Part shown: positions 24,046-34,974 of the stretch, in pieces | How positions within the stretch are numbered: the first letter of the stretch is position 1 | How the letters are laid out: each line of letters begins with the position of its first letter | Assembly: GCF_007655135.1 (NCBI RefSeq) | Contig: NC_045127.1 | Coordinates: 10,239,001 to 10,303,000, forward strand | Direction: 5' to 3' | DNA from: Punica granatum | Lineage: Eukaryota; Streptophyta; Magnoliopsida; Myrtales; Lythraceae | Length of the DNA: 64,000 nt | Notes under the pieces: model-generated | What the model saw: only the letters and a program-made list of their open reading frames with translations | Database searches by the model: none | Told to the model about the DNA's origin: nothing | Program-made: the position numbers and the translations under genes

Positions 24046-24446
24046 CTAAGGGTGTAATCAAGCCGAGTCAAGCTCGAGTATAGGCAAGCTTTGACTCTAT
24101 TGGATTTGGAGATGTTGAGGTCGAGCTCGAGCTCGGTACAGCTTTGAAATTCCAGCTCGAGCAACTCATAATATTAAGCTACTCAAAAAGCCCAACCAAA
24201 TCTTGCCTAAAAGATACAAAGAATGGGCACGGGCCACTAATAAAATGATAATGAAATTTTACACAAGAACTCAATTAAGTTCGCCAGCTGGTCGAGAAGA
24301 GTACTTCTGAACTCGAGCTTGGCTCACTCAAATAAAAAACTCGACTCGAGCTCGGCTCCAGCTCGACAAGGCTGAGTCGACTTCGAGTTATCATCGAGTT
24401 GATCCCAAACAGCTCACGAGTAGCTCATCTCATTACACCCCCTCTA
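24046..24446. mobile_element. non-autonomous hAT-like element rich in GAGCTCG
   Basis: The left end TAAGGGTGTAATCAAGCCGAG and the reverse of the right end TTAGAGGGGGTGTAATGAGATG share GGGTGTAAT. The interior is built from GAGCTCGAGCTCGG-type repeats with inverted copies. This matches a common class of plant hAT-type MITE. The flanks share only CAGCT, so the target-site duplication is unresolved. Confidence 0.5.
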
Positions 24447-24699
24447 ACAGCTCTTGCAAAATGATTATACAATTTGACTGATGCGAAAATATTCTCATTT
24501 CAAGTAGTGAAATCCGAACAATATTTTCGTGCAGAAAAAATCTTGAATGGTTATGATCCTATTTCAAAATGATGCGATGGAAAAAGAAAATGATAAGATT
24601 CCTACGAATAACAACGATTATGGCAACCACTAGCTTGCATAAGAGATGCTCCCTCGTACGATTATATTATTCGACCGGTTAGGATTATCGAAGAATTTC

Positions 24700-24873
24700 T
24701 CTTGTTCGGTAATTACGGGCCGAGCTGTAGTGGGCCCAATATGAGCTGAGATGGACCCGAGTAACGGTAGCCCGCCCAACTGGCTCCCACATCTTTCCGT
24801 GCCAGAACTGAGCATCTCTCTCTCTGCTCTATCCTCCTCTTTCTTCAACCTCCGAGATCTCAGCGGAATCTCG
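24700..24873 (+). other. probable 5' untranslated exon of the PWWP gene
   Basis: Pyrimidine-rich sequence (CATCTCTCTCTCTGCTC) ends at a consensus donor ATCTCG|GTAAGT at 24,874. The likely acceptor is GATGCTAG at about 25,697, 25 bp before the PWWP start codon. An ATG at 24,751 opens a frame that does not splice in phase with the PWWP frame, so it would be an upstream ORF. The assignment is inferred from proximity only. Confidence 0.35.
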
Positions 24874-25722
24874 GTAAGTTCTCATCCTCTGCTCGCTGAC
24901 TTCCATGCCTCGCTGCTTGCTCTTCTGCTTTGGAATGTAGTTCGAAGCCTTTGTTGGTGTAGAAAATCTCTGCTTTGCTTCGATTGCGCCGTTTGTAGTG
25001 CAGACAAGTCGGTCGGAATGCTTCCAATCGCAGGGAAGAGTAACGAAAAGGTTTCTCGAGTAGTAACTGAGGGAACTTGCATGGTTCTTTCTGGAATCAG
25101 CCATTGATGCTCTATGCTTGCTCTCACTTTCCTGGTCAGCCCGAAACAATCCTCAAGTGCGAAGTCAGTATTCCGGGTCTGAATTTCGTTTAGCCATTTT
25201 AGGTTGAGCTGCCGATTAGTTCATGAGCTGAAATTAAGCTCGGAAGGAGAAGAGGGAAGAAGAGAGTGGGAGGGAAAGGTCCTGAGTGAAGTTAGACCAC
25301 TAAATCAACATCTCGGTCTTAAGCCACGCGCTTGTCTTCGGTGTTAGCTGTATTGGTTTCGCTAAAATTTTGCCTAATCTAGAGTTGTCGATCACACGCA
25401 CACGGAATCAAATTTAATGTTTGGAATCAGCATATCTAGTGGTCACGAGACGCCCGATTTGAGTAATCAAGTTGCATTTGCCGATAAGACGCCCGGGGGT
25501 TTCTCTATATGTGGATTTTTTTGTGGTGGAACCGGCACACGGAGAGAGGTCCATCGGATGAATAGTTCCCTTTGGCGTATATTCTCTCTATAAATGTCTT
25601 AGTTTGTACTTGAGCTTCATTTTATTTCCCGCGCATTGGAGTGGTCTTAGAAATAAGTGATGTCATACGGTCTTGTTGTATTTTTCTGTGATGCTAGATA
25701 ATTTTCATTTCCAAGAGGAACT

Positions 25723-28700
25723 ATGAGGTTTAAGAGTCGTGCGAGCAAGGGACAAACTTCCATTAACAAGGGAGGTGGAGATGAAGGCACATCTAGTCAG
25801 TCGCAAGGGGAATACGCTCTGGGGAGCTTGATATGGATCAAGCTCAGAAGTAATTCATGGTGGCCTGCACAGGTAGACAAGACATTGATTTTCAAAACTT
25901 CTAGTTAAGAAGAATAATCGTATTCTCTGTTTCCGAAATCCTTGGATAGGTTGTTGATGAGAACGTTGTAAGCGAGGTCAATAAACCTGCTGGTAGATCA
26001 CCCGTTGATGTTCTTGTTCGAATCTATGGAAGCTATCAATAGTCAGTCCTTCTACACAGCAAAGGCTACAATAATTCCTTTTGGTTGGTACTGGGTAGTA
26101 AATTGATTTGACTCTTCTCTCTTTTGTGCAGTGTGTATGCAGACCTTACTAAATGCCTTTCTGAGTTTGAAACAGTAAGTTCGCACGCAGCCCCTATGTG
26201 ATACTTTGCTGAGATGATGTGCTTTAGCTGTCCACCATGAAGTGAAACTTTTGGTTCATCTTTTTGTATTTTTAGGTGCTCCGGCAAAACAATGGTAGTT
26301 ACCTAGATATATTTCAGAGAGCTCTTGAGCAGGTAAAGTTCATGGATTTACTTGGTGCTGTGCTGATAAAAAAAATTCTAGAGTTTTGGATAAGATCAAA
26401 CCTTTGTATTTCGATATGGCTATAGGATGTTCTTATATCAAAAGCTGGTGGATCAAAGGGAGGAGGATCTAAACGTAAAGGTTAGCTGCCATTTTCTTAT
26501 AGAGCTGTAGCCTACTTTGTCCACCACCCTCGTCTTAATAACATTGGTTCAGCATTGATTCCTTATGGAGCAACGTATTTTAGGACCAAACTATTATGTT
26601 GCGGTTCCTTTGGTATGTTGGAATGGAAATGGAATTCAATTGGGTGGCATATAATTAGTTTGTTAGTCCACTTCATTTCCATGTCATTTCAACACATACC
26701 AAGTGGGCCTGAATAATTGTCTTCCTACAAGAGTATATTGCTGCTTCCATTTCTGAAACGCAAGTCAACTAGCCAGGAGGTGTGCAAGTTGAGGCCTCCA
26801 AGGTCACATTTAGTACATAGGAATGCAATGGATGGGATGAACATCCCATCCTTGCACTGACTCCATCTACTCTTTAGTCTCACTTTTATAAGTTGGAAAG
26901 AACATTCTATTAGGAAGGTATTTTTCTCCAACTTGATGGAATGAACCTTCTTAAACAAAACTCAAGGAATGCTCATTCCACCATGTCAAGTAATTTTTAT
27001 TTAAGTATCATATATTTTCTCTCAATTGTTTATATCTAAGAGTATATGTAAAATGACACCTTGGTAACTAAGTCATTTTCCTTTTTTTTTAATTACACGC
27101 TTTCATATTTTCAAATTGAACTCAAAAGTCGCTATTTTTCTCTCAATATAATTACATTGTACTCTATGGAACCTATTATATCGTGTATACCATATGTGAC
27201 CTTCAAGTGATTCCATGGGTAACTTCTACTCCAATCTTAAAGTCAGACGAGAAATTTAGTTGCTGCCACCACATCCACGCTGGTTTTATATGATGCTTAG
27301 GTATTTTGTTTTACATGTTGCTTAGCTATTTTCCCACATTGTAGACTCTGCTTTCAAGTGACAAGATATATGCTTAGATTAGATGGAAATGGGATCGATG
27401 AAACTACAAATGGTGCTAATATGGGCTGGGTTCAATCATGTTCACAACCTTGAGGAACATGGTTCAACATATTCATTAGTCTCATTAAGGCTGAAGTTGT
27501 GCCTCACTGTGTTGGTTGGGCAACTTTGGGCTTTCTGTGGCCATCAATGGTTGCCTTCAGTTGCAATTAATCTTCATGGCACCACTTTTACCATGTGACC
27601 ATCGGGGGCTTGATAGATGTGGACATTGAGCAATTTCAAAACTTAGCTTAGTATGAGGGTTGGCTAAATCACCTTGCCAGCCCAAATGGGCATTCTTTTG
27701 TGAAGGATGGACTCCTAATGGAGCCAAGAACGCCAATGGACACTGAGCAAGTTCATCAACGAAGTAAAGTTTTGGTTTCTTCAGGAAGTTCTGTGGATGT
27801 CCACACCGCATTAAGCAGAGGGTAATGAGAGAGAAACCTGAGAAGTGCCAACTTGCCAGTGTTTGCTAGACGAGGATATGGATGTATCCTGATTTGTAAT
27901 GGGTTGTATGAATGAGTGCCGACTCTGGGTTTGTTTTTTATAGCGGCCCAAGGATCCTAAATCCATGTGATGAAAAACCACCCCGTACTCCATGCTACCA
28001 ACATGCCACAAACTAAGGAATTCATGCCAGTGTCTCATGTGGCGAGTAGAACCTACTTACAATTTAGGAATATAAGTTGCCAATTAAGTTCATGATGTGC
28101 TTTAGCATTTCACCTCTCTCACATACTTATATATATATGCTCATCTACCTCTTATGGAAGTCTAGAATCTAACATTCAAAGGTATCTGTAAACATCAGGG
28201 GCAGCAAAGGCCAGAACTGGTGCTTCTAAAAACATACGGCCGAGTCGAAGACCAGCACGAGGAAATCTGGATGTACAAGATACACCTGTAAGTATAATTA
28301 AATGAAAATGCTGAGTTACGATTTTTCTTCGTTTTTTTTTTTAAATGGTTATGGTAATTTAAGGGCCTTGCTAATAAGAGATGTTGAGCTTAGAGAGCCA
28401 CCAAGAAAGGTAGAGAAGTAATTCATTGTCTGATGTCTATAGGTAATCTTGTCAATAGTTTGCTAGACTACTGTCAGCATAGTGGTAGGCGCAATGGGTT
28501 GGTAAATGACAAACTTTCTAACTACAAGGATATGACTCAACCGCAAATTGAGTTCGTAGTGGGTGGACTGTACCTTCAGGGGTGCGAAACCCACTGGAAG
28601 TACCTCATGGCCAGGGCATATCTTTTCCTGCTATATATGTTGAGAGGTTTCCCACATTTCTGTTGCTATTAAATTGATCAAGCTCAAAAGAGCGAGTACA

Positions 28701-30346
28701 CATAATTTGAGTGAAACTAGTAGTTAATCAAAAGGATAAATGATTTTAGAAAAGTTATTTTGGTAATTCTTCTTTTTCTTTTAAATCTTCTTTTTTTTAT
28801 GTTATGGAAAGGAAAATGTTCAATATCATATTCTTTCCTGCAACAAAAGATGTCTTACAGGTTGCTAAGTTCCCCAATGAATCTTTCAATTAAGGAACGA
28901 AAAAAGAAAAAGTTCTTTAGAGTCAAGTTATGGGGCCATCCTATATTTACTGCTATATTAGTCATATCAAAATAAAGTAATGTATTAAGTAGTCTCTTTT
29001 GGTCTAATTCTTTTTCTTTGCTCTATAAATGTAAATTATCATAATACGTAATATTAATTGAGATTTTTTGTGTATCTATCTAAAAATCTTACTCAACAGT
29101 ATATACTAATGAAAAAAATTTTGTAATGGTAACTTTGTTATACTCATATCATTAGACCAATTCTAATTTCTTGATTTAATATTTGAAATATTGAACAAAA
29201 ATAACAATAATAAGAATAGAAAATTTTATTTAAATTTTCCATAGCTTGATTTTTTATTTAATATAGGTGTTCATTGCTTCTTATGAGACGTAGAATTTAC
29301 TCCAGGGTAAGCAAGCAGCAGCTGCTACACCAGAAACAAAGGCAAAACGCAAAGGTAGAACTTCTAGAAAAGATAAGCAAGACGGCACTTCTAATGAACC
29401 AGAAGGAACAGGTACCTTAGAAATCGAACAGGAAAGTGTATCAGGTAGACTCAAGTCGCACAAACGAACAGCTGCAGAGAAAACAAAGGTAGGAATTTCT
29501 CGGCAAGCACCAGCTAACCCCGAGCAAGATGGGCATCAGAAGGCACACTTGCCGAGCAAAGGTCGAATATCTAAAAAGGAGGAGAAAGCAACTGCTGAGA
29601 ATGACGAGGGGCAGAAGAAACGCAGGTTGAGCACTCTCTACGCTGATGAGAGATTAAAAGACAAACAACCTGAGCAAGAGAAGCCAGACAGCAAGAAGGC
29701 GAAGATGTCAAGCGCCAAGAAGGAAGGTAAATCAGAAGTGCCAAAATTAGCCGAGTCGGTGAAGAAAGAGAAGCCAGTAAGCCCAACTCGTACGGGTTTG
29801 CTCTTGGTTTGCTTCATTCAGGTTCCATTTGATAGAATTCTAAAAATTCAAAGTGCTTGGAATTAAGTTATGAAGAAGAAAAGAAAGGGAGGTTGAGTTG
29901 AGGACGAATTGATTAAAGAGCTCTTGAAACATTTAAGTAGCTCTCTACGCCTTTCTTGATTGGGTGCTGGATAGACATTCCCGACACACTGCATATATAT
30001 CTCTGTCCCCAACGCGGATCAAATTGTGCATGTTATTGGTGATTGATCTGGTACACTGATGATAGTGTGTGTCGGGCATATCTAACCATTTCTTGGGCAG
30101 TCCCTCCCACTCTGTTCCTTCTTAACTTAATTACAACACTTGGTTTTTTCAGAAAGGAACCTGACTTGAATGATATTTGGAGGCGTCGTGTGATACCATC
30201 TCTGTTTTTTATCTCAGGCGCCAAAGTTGCTCGCAAAACCCGAAGAGCTTAGGACGCGGAGATTGAAAGTGATGAAGACTCTAGGATTAATTGGGCCCTC
30301 AGGTTCACCATTTCACAGAAACGGTCAGATCATAGTTGTAGATTGA
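25723..30346 (+). CDS. PWWP-domain protein, complete copy
   Basis: Inferred exons are 25723-25872, 25950-26041, 26132-26174, 26276-26332, 26426-26480, 28199-28287, 29306 to about 29806, and 30218-30346. Phases agree across all junctions, giving about 371 residues. Residues 30-80 form the PWWP fold: GSLIWIKLRSNSWWPAQ (SWWP at 45-48 replaces PWWP), then VDVLVRIYGSYQ across an exon border. Known PWWP domains bind methylated histone tails and DNA, so a nuclear chromatin role is expected. The second half, mostly the 167-codon exon 7, is Lys/Glu-rich, low in complexity and contains basic clusters suitable for nuclear import. The last exon is ambiguous: phase 0 reads LRTRRLKVMKTLGLIGPSGS to a TGA at 30344, while another donor gives a shorter AKVARKTRRA ending. 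Intron 5 (1.7 kb) contains a small MITE. From within intron 5 onward the gene is duplicated at 39,317-42,100. Confidence 0.75.
26607..26704. mobile_element. hairpin MITE in PWWP intron 5
   Basis: TTGGTATGTTGGAATGGAAATGG at the left is mirrored by CATTTCCATGTCATTTCAACACATACCAA at the right, making a hairpin of about 98 bp. It lies well away from the splice sites. Confidence 0.55.
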
Positions 30347-31950
30347 TAAATAACTGCTGGAAACGAGTTACTTTTGTCATTGTAATTGCATGAGTTCCAT
30401 CCCCTAAACAGGAAACTCAATTCTACAAATTCGTTGAACTCTTTTGGGGTGTAGAGTGTTGCTGCTGATGCGATCTATCTTTAAAGGCGGTTGGTTGATT
30501 CTGTAAAAATGACGAGTTTACTTCATATTGGTGTTTGTATGGAATTTTACAAACCCTGGTTGGATCTGAGCTTGTCGATCCGGGTTGATTCCAATCCGAT
30601 CTGGGTGGCTAGGTACAGGTTGAGCAGGCCTCACCGGTGGTAGCTGCACGTTGCTACTGGTTGGTGATGGGCTGTTGATAGTAAGGAAAATCACGTAAGA
30701 TTAATCAGAGAGTGATAGTGATGAAGAGAACCTCCTCTACTTTCCGAAAGGGATTGTCGGAAGATCCTGGATTTGGATCGAGAGGGGTCGAAATCCTTGA
30801 GGATAAACAAGGAAGAATTTGCCAGTGTTGTGAGCTCTCCCTGCTAGCCACCTGATCTGTCCCTTTGTATGCGTATTATGGTTGAACACTTTTTGGCTAT
30901 TTGCAGACTAGCAGATCCATATAATCACCCAACATATTTCTGGATTGCCAGCACAAAATGCATTAGAATCCTTATGTAAACCCTCTCTTCGGAGACATCA
31001 TCATCTGACTGTGATAGCTCCTCGTGACAATGTCTTTTTTAAGCACGCGGGCAAATTGATCACTCGTGCACGTGAGATGTCTTTAAGCATGCTCGCAAAC
31101 TGTTCGCTCGTGCACACATCTCGCTCAAGGAAAACATGAGAATTACAGCAATCAACGGTTACATGAGAAAAACCTCCTTCAACGAGACCAACCCAGGGCG
31201 AGAAATCTGCAATATTAGGGGCCATTAGTCTGTCTATTCAGCAGCTGCTACTGACGAGGAAGGATTAATAAAAGTTTTTTATTATATAAATTCATGGTCC
31301 ACTGCTCATTTGTTTATAAATTCATTGATAGATTAGTTATAATTTAATTGATATTTTCTCATGTCATGTGGCGAGATAGAACACTCCGGAATTCTTTCCC
31401 GGATCTCCTCCGCCTTCCATTTTGTTACCTGGTCCGACGTCAGAAGAGCAGGGGTGGTCCATCACCCTACATTTTCACATGCAAACTTTTTTATTTTTGC
31501 ATTTGCAGTTTTGGCCTCTCCATCGTCGCACTTGCCGTATGCTTCTTCTGACCCTCACCCAACCCTATTCCTCAACAAGATCAATATGGTATATAAAATG
31601 CAAATACTATCTTCAATTTCACACAACAATCCTCTTCTCTTTAACTCAAGTAAAAAAAATTTCGATATCTCGAAGTTTGACGGTCTTATCTTCCGCTTGA
31701 ATGGGGTGTATTCGTCCTTGATTTAGAACCAAAAGTTCTGGATTCAATTTTTCGCTTTGTTCTTCGCTAGGTCCACGAGCCTCGCCTTGCTTCTTAATCT
31801 TTCCTTCTGGATTGCTGAGATACACATACAACAAACAGTTCTCACACTCTCCCATATGTTTGACATCGATACATGCATGCATAATGCTTCCTTTTGATTG
31901 CTACTGCAAAAGTCCGCGATGGACTCAATCAGATTCAGAGCTACGACGAG

Positions 31951-33234
31951 ATGATAGGTGCTTCCAACATCGACAATGTTATGGTTCAAGATGATGATGG
32001 CCAGAAACTCGCAGAGCCATCCGGCAGTCACAAGGAAGCCGAGAGAAGGCGCCAGCAGCATATCAACTCCCTCCTCTCGACCCTCCGCTCTCTTCTCCCC
32101 AACCCCACCGAGGTCAGTTAGTCCCTCCCACCTCCCACCGAACTGCGCTTTATACACCGCAATGCCGTATTGATTTGGCAGTCGGCACTAAGCAATGGAA
32201 GCACTTGCCATTCGCAATGTGTAACAACTTCGATTCCATTTACATTTCATCATCGTAGAAATGTTTGTATTCTATCCTGATGCACCTTTATGGGGCGATC
32301 ACGTTATGCAAATGCTAGAATGTTATTGAACATCAGATTGATTTAAACATGATTCACATACTTTTTGCGCCACATTTTAATCCAAACATTGCAGAGAGAT
32401 TGAATTGTTCATTTGTTCGACATAAATTATTTTTTTTCGATTGCAAGAGGAGCCAATTGATTTACTATAATGAAATAGAAATCCTAATAGCTGATAAAAG
32501 AATATGGTAATCGCACTGAGTATTGAACCGACAACATCTTAATTGTTAGGCGAGAGCGCATGCCATTGCACCACACCATTACTTTTTTATTCGACACCAA
32601 TTTTTATGTTTCAAACAATTTGATTGGAAGAAAAAAAAATCCAGAAAAGGAAAGTTCTAATCAAACAAATATTCCTTAATTAGTTAACAAATCATGATGA
32701 TGTCTTGAGAGGGTAGTGTGGTAATTTAAACTGCTGTCATGGATTGTCCCGCTGCAGAAGACAGACCAGGCGTCACTGCTCGCAGGTGTGGTCCACCACG
32801 TCAGGCAGCTCAGACAGCAGCTCGCTGCCGTGTCTCGTCAGCACACAGACCCCTCCTCCTCCTGCAGTTGAAGCAGTAGATTGGCGTCGGCGGAACCCGA
32901 GCAGTGGCCATTCCGGGGAGACTCTGATGAGGCGACGCTAATTAGTTGCCACGGCAGTGGCCTCTTGAAGGTGACCCTCTGCTGCGACGACTGGCCAGGC
33001 CTCAATGGTGACTTGGCCTGGACCTTCCGGGCTTTCCATGACAAGGAGATACGGGCTGAGATGGCTTCTAGTGGCGGGCGGGCCAAGCTGGTGGTGCGGG
33101 TCGAGTGGGTGGGTCGACAGGATGAGGATCGGGTCAGTTGTCTGAAGCGAGCCTTGGAGGCCGTCATGGAGAATCGGGCTAGGGGATTTAGTTATATGAA
33201 TAAGCAGGCTCAGACTTTGGATGAGTTAAGCTGA
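31951..33234 (+). pseudogene. bHLH transcription factor, decayed copy A
   Basis: Exon 1 ends at 32,112 (GAG|GTCAGT) and exon 2 runs 32,761-33,234, as in copy B. Three lesions separate it from B. (1) A one-base gain near 31,905 shifts the upstream start frame, leaving ATG 31,951. (2) The basic region reads EAERRRQQHIN, so the DNA-contact Arg13 is Gln and Arg15 is His. (3) TGA at 32,869-32,871 stops translation in the linker before the ACT-like domain. The downstream ACT-like reading (ISCHGSGLLKVTLCCDD...) is still open, so decay is recent. The helix-loop-helix could still be made as a short protein lacking normal DNA contacts. Confidence 0.75.
32440..32590 (-). mobile_element. tRNA-derived SINE-like repeat in the bHLH-A intron
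   Basis: On the minus strand, TGGTGCAATGGCATGCGCT resembles box A (complement at 32,555-32,574) and CGGTTCAATACTCAG resembles box B (32,519-32,530). The tail contains ATTAGGATTTCTATTTCATTA. The same insert is in the bHLH-B intron at 44,680-44,830, so it predates the duplication. Relatives lie at 61,640 and 62,380. Confidence 0.55.
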
Positions 33235-34802
33235 TGAAGGCTGGACAGTAGGGAAACGGGCTCCGGCACGAGCTAATGCTTTGGACCTCCGCTACGCACT
33301 CGAACACAGAGTCAATGTAAGAGTCATCGAGTTGAGCACCACTTCCGTTCTTTAGTAATTGATTTGTGAGCATGTGAGATGAAGTGAGAAAATGATTGTA
33401 CATTAATGGGAATGATGAAAAGTCCATCATTAGCATCGATTCAAAACTTTGCTCTATCAATCAAGGAGACATTAGTGTCTGTCCATTAAAAAACGATTAC
33501 ATCAATTGCGCATATGATATTTAGTTCTATTAAAAAAGAAAAAAAACTGATATGACATTTGATAAAGATTGTAACAAATCTTATGGCCTGTCGAGAATGA
33601 ACAATAACAAGACATCAATGAAGTAGAGGGAGCAAGCGCAGATCGTATTGTGGTGAAAGTGTATTCATCATAAAAATGAGGTCAAATTGCATAGTCAATC
33701 CATCGTTGTCTTGTTTTAATTTAGCCCTCAAGGCGATAAATAAAATGTCTTTGAGATAACCCCCAATTTTCGGTCCTTTTTCCTGCTAAATCTCAGAGTG
33801 GTCAAGCAAATCAAAGGAAAAGACCTCTTCCCCCAAATCACGCATTAAGAAAATTCTTAATTCCAATTGGTTATTGGTGTGCGCTCCTAACCTTTTATTT
33901 TTTTTTTCTATAACTATTAAAAATAAAATAATTCTGTCGTCACACATGCCATCATAACATATCAGCGAAAAAAATGCATAATGATAAATGCTTAGTTGAG
34001 CGGGTGGGATTGGAAGTAACGTTTTTTCTATTTAGTTCACTTGGACCGCGAAACAAATTCGTGATAGAGGTAAGATAAGCTTAATTTTACTTCCGCTGGG
34101 ACCACACATTAATGAAGGATGCACACGGACAAGATTTATGAAATTTAGACTTATAATACTTCTAGATTAGTATATATCAAAATAAATCATTAATGACGAT
34201 GATTGGTCGATGCTCTTCTTACAAGCCAATAACGTCTGGCATGTTACCTTTGCGGTGAATGCTCATGCTATGCCCTCTTTTCCGGGCAGAGTATCGGGGC
34301 AAAGTTCCACGTCCTCAGAATGTACACACTAGTGATTATCGGTGAATGCTTATGCTCTGCCGACACAATCAATCGTAAAAGCTGAGGAAGTTGGTTATTA
34401 GCTTGAAAAGAATTAATAGAAAATAAATAAATAAATAAATAGACAATAGTAATGCTGTGATTAATTTTTCTTCACCGATATGTTTAGACTTAAAGAATAT
34501 ATATGTAACTAAGTGCATAATATCTAAATATCAAATAGGGAACAAAGTGAAATAATGAGATGTTTATTGCAGTTATTTCCATGTATCAATCGAAGGGAAC
34601 ATAAGAACAAAAAAGAATATTTGGTTGGTTTTCCTATAAAAAAACCTAGGCGGCTCAAGTGGGGGACCATCCCGCTTCCAAACCTGGCGAAACGGAAGAT
34701 TGAGAAGAAGAAGCCCACGATTGTCAACTCAAAGACTCTCACTTTCAGTGGGAAAAGCGAGCTCGCCAACCACCCTGAACAAATGGACACTTCAGAAGCT
34801 GC
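33235..34802. other. intergenic DNA between bHLH-A and the permease
   Basis: No gene seen. Parts 33,580-33,690, 33,750-34,530 and 34,524-34,642 are matched at 46,228-46,338, 51,807-52,575 and 53,407-53,525. It is the only part of the permease neighbourhood present in both blocks. Confidence 0.6.
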
Positions 34803-34810
34803 TATTTAAA
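34803..34810 (+). promoter_or_regulatory. TATA-like box of the permease gene
   Basis: TATTTAAA lies 165 bp before the ATG at 34,975 and is followed by a pyrimidine-rich leader. Its position suits a transcript starting near 34,840. Confidence 0.4.
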
Positions 34811-34974
34811 ACCCCCCCAAACCATCTCATCGTACTCGCTTCCTATCTCACTGTTCCCAGTTCTTGCCCTTTCCCAGTTCTCTCTGTTCTGTGTTCTTAT
34901 CTCTTGCATATTATTCACCAATATATAAGTTATAAGAATAGAAAAACTGCGAGAGAGACAGAGAGAACAGAGCG

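Larger units (their letters stand above)
27470..34642 (+). repeat. segmental duplication block A
   Basis: From about 27,473 (CTCATTAAGGCTGAAGTTG) to 34,642 (CCTAGGCGG) this block is collinear with 39,317-53,525. Exons and introns match with few substitutions in the PWWP portion. Relative to B it retains about 290 bp at 27,602-27,890 and has an extra stretch of about 70 bp at 34,272-34,342. It lacks the B insertions at about 42,992-43,645, 45,672-45,860, 46,339-51,806 and about 52,575-53,405. Confidence 0.85.

Noticed and set aside
24046..24446. Dense GAGCTCG palindromes as a possible regulatory array
   Set aside because: The ends and internal structure fit a common plant hAT-type MITE, which explains the palindromes.
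24751..25107. 118-residue open frame upstream of the PWWP start
   Set aside because: It runs across a consensus GTAAGT donor at 24,874 and is out of phase with the PWWP frame. Better explained as a 5' UTR exon with an upstream ORF.
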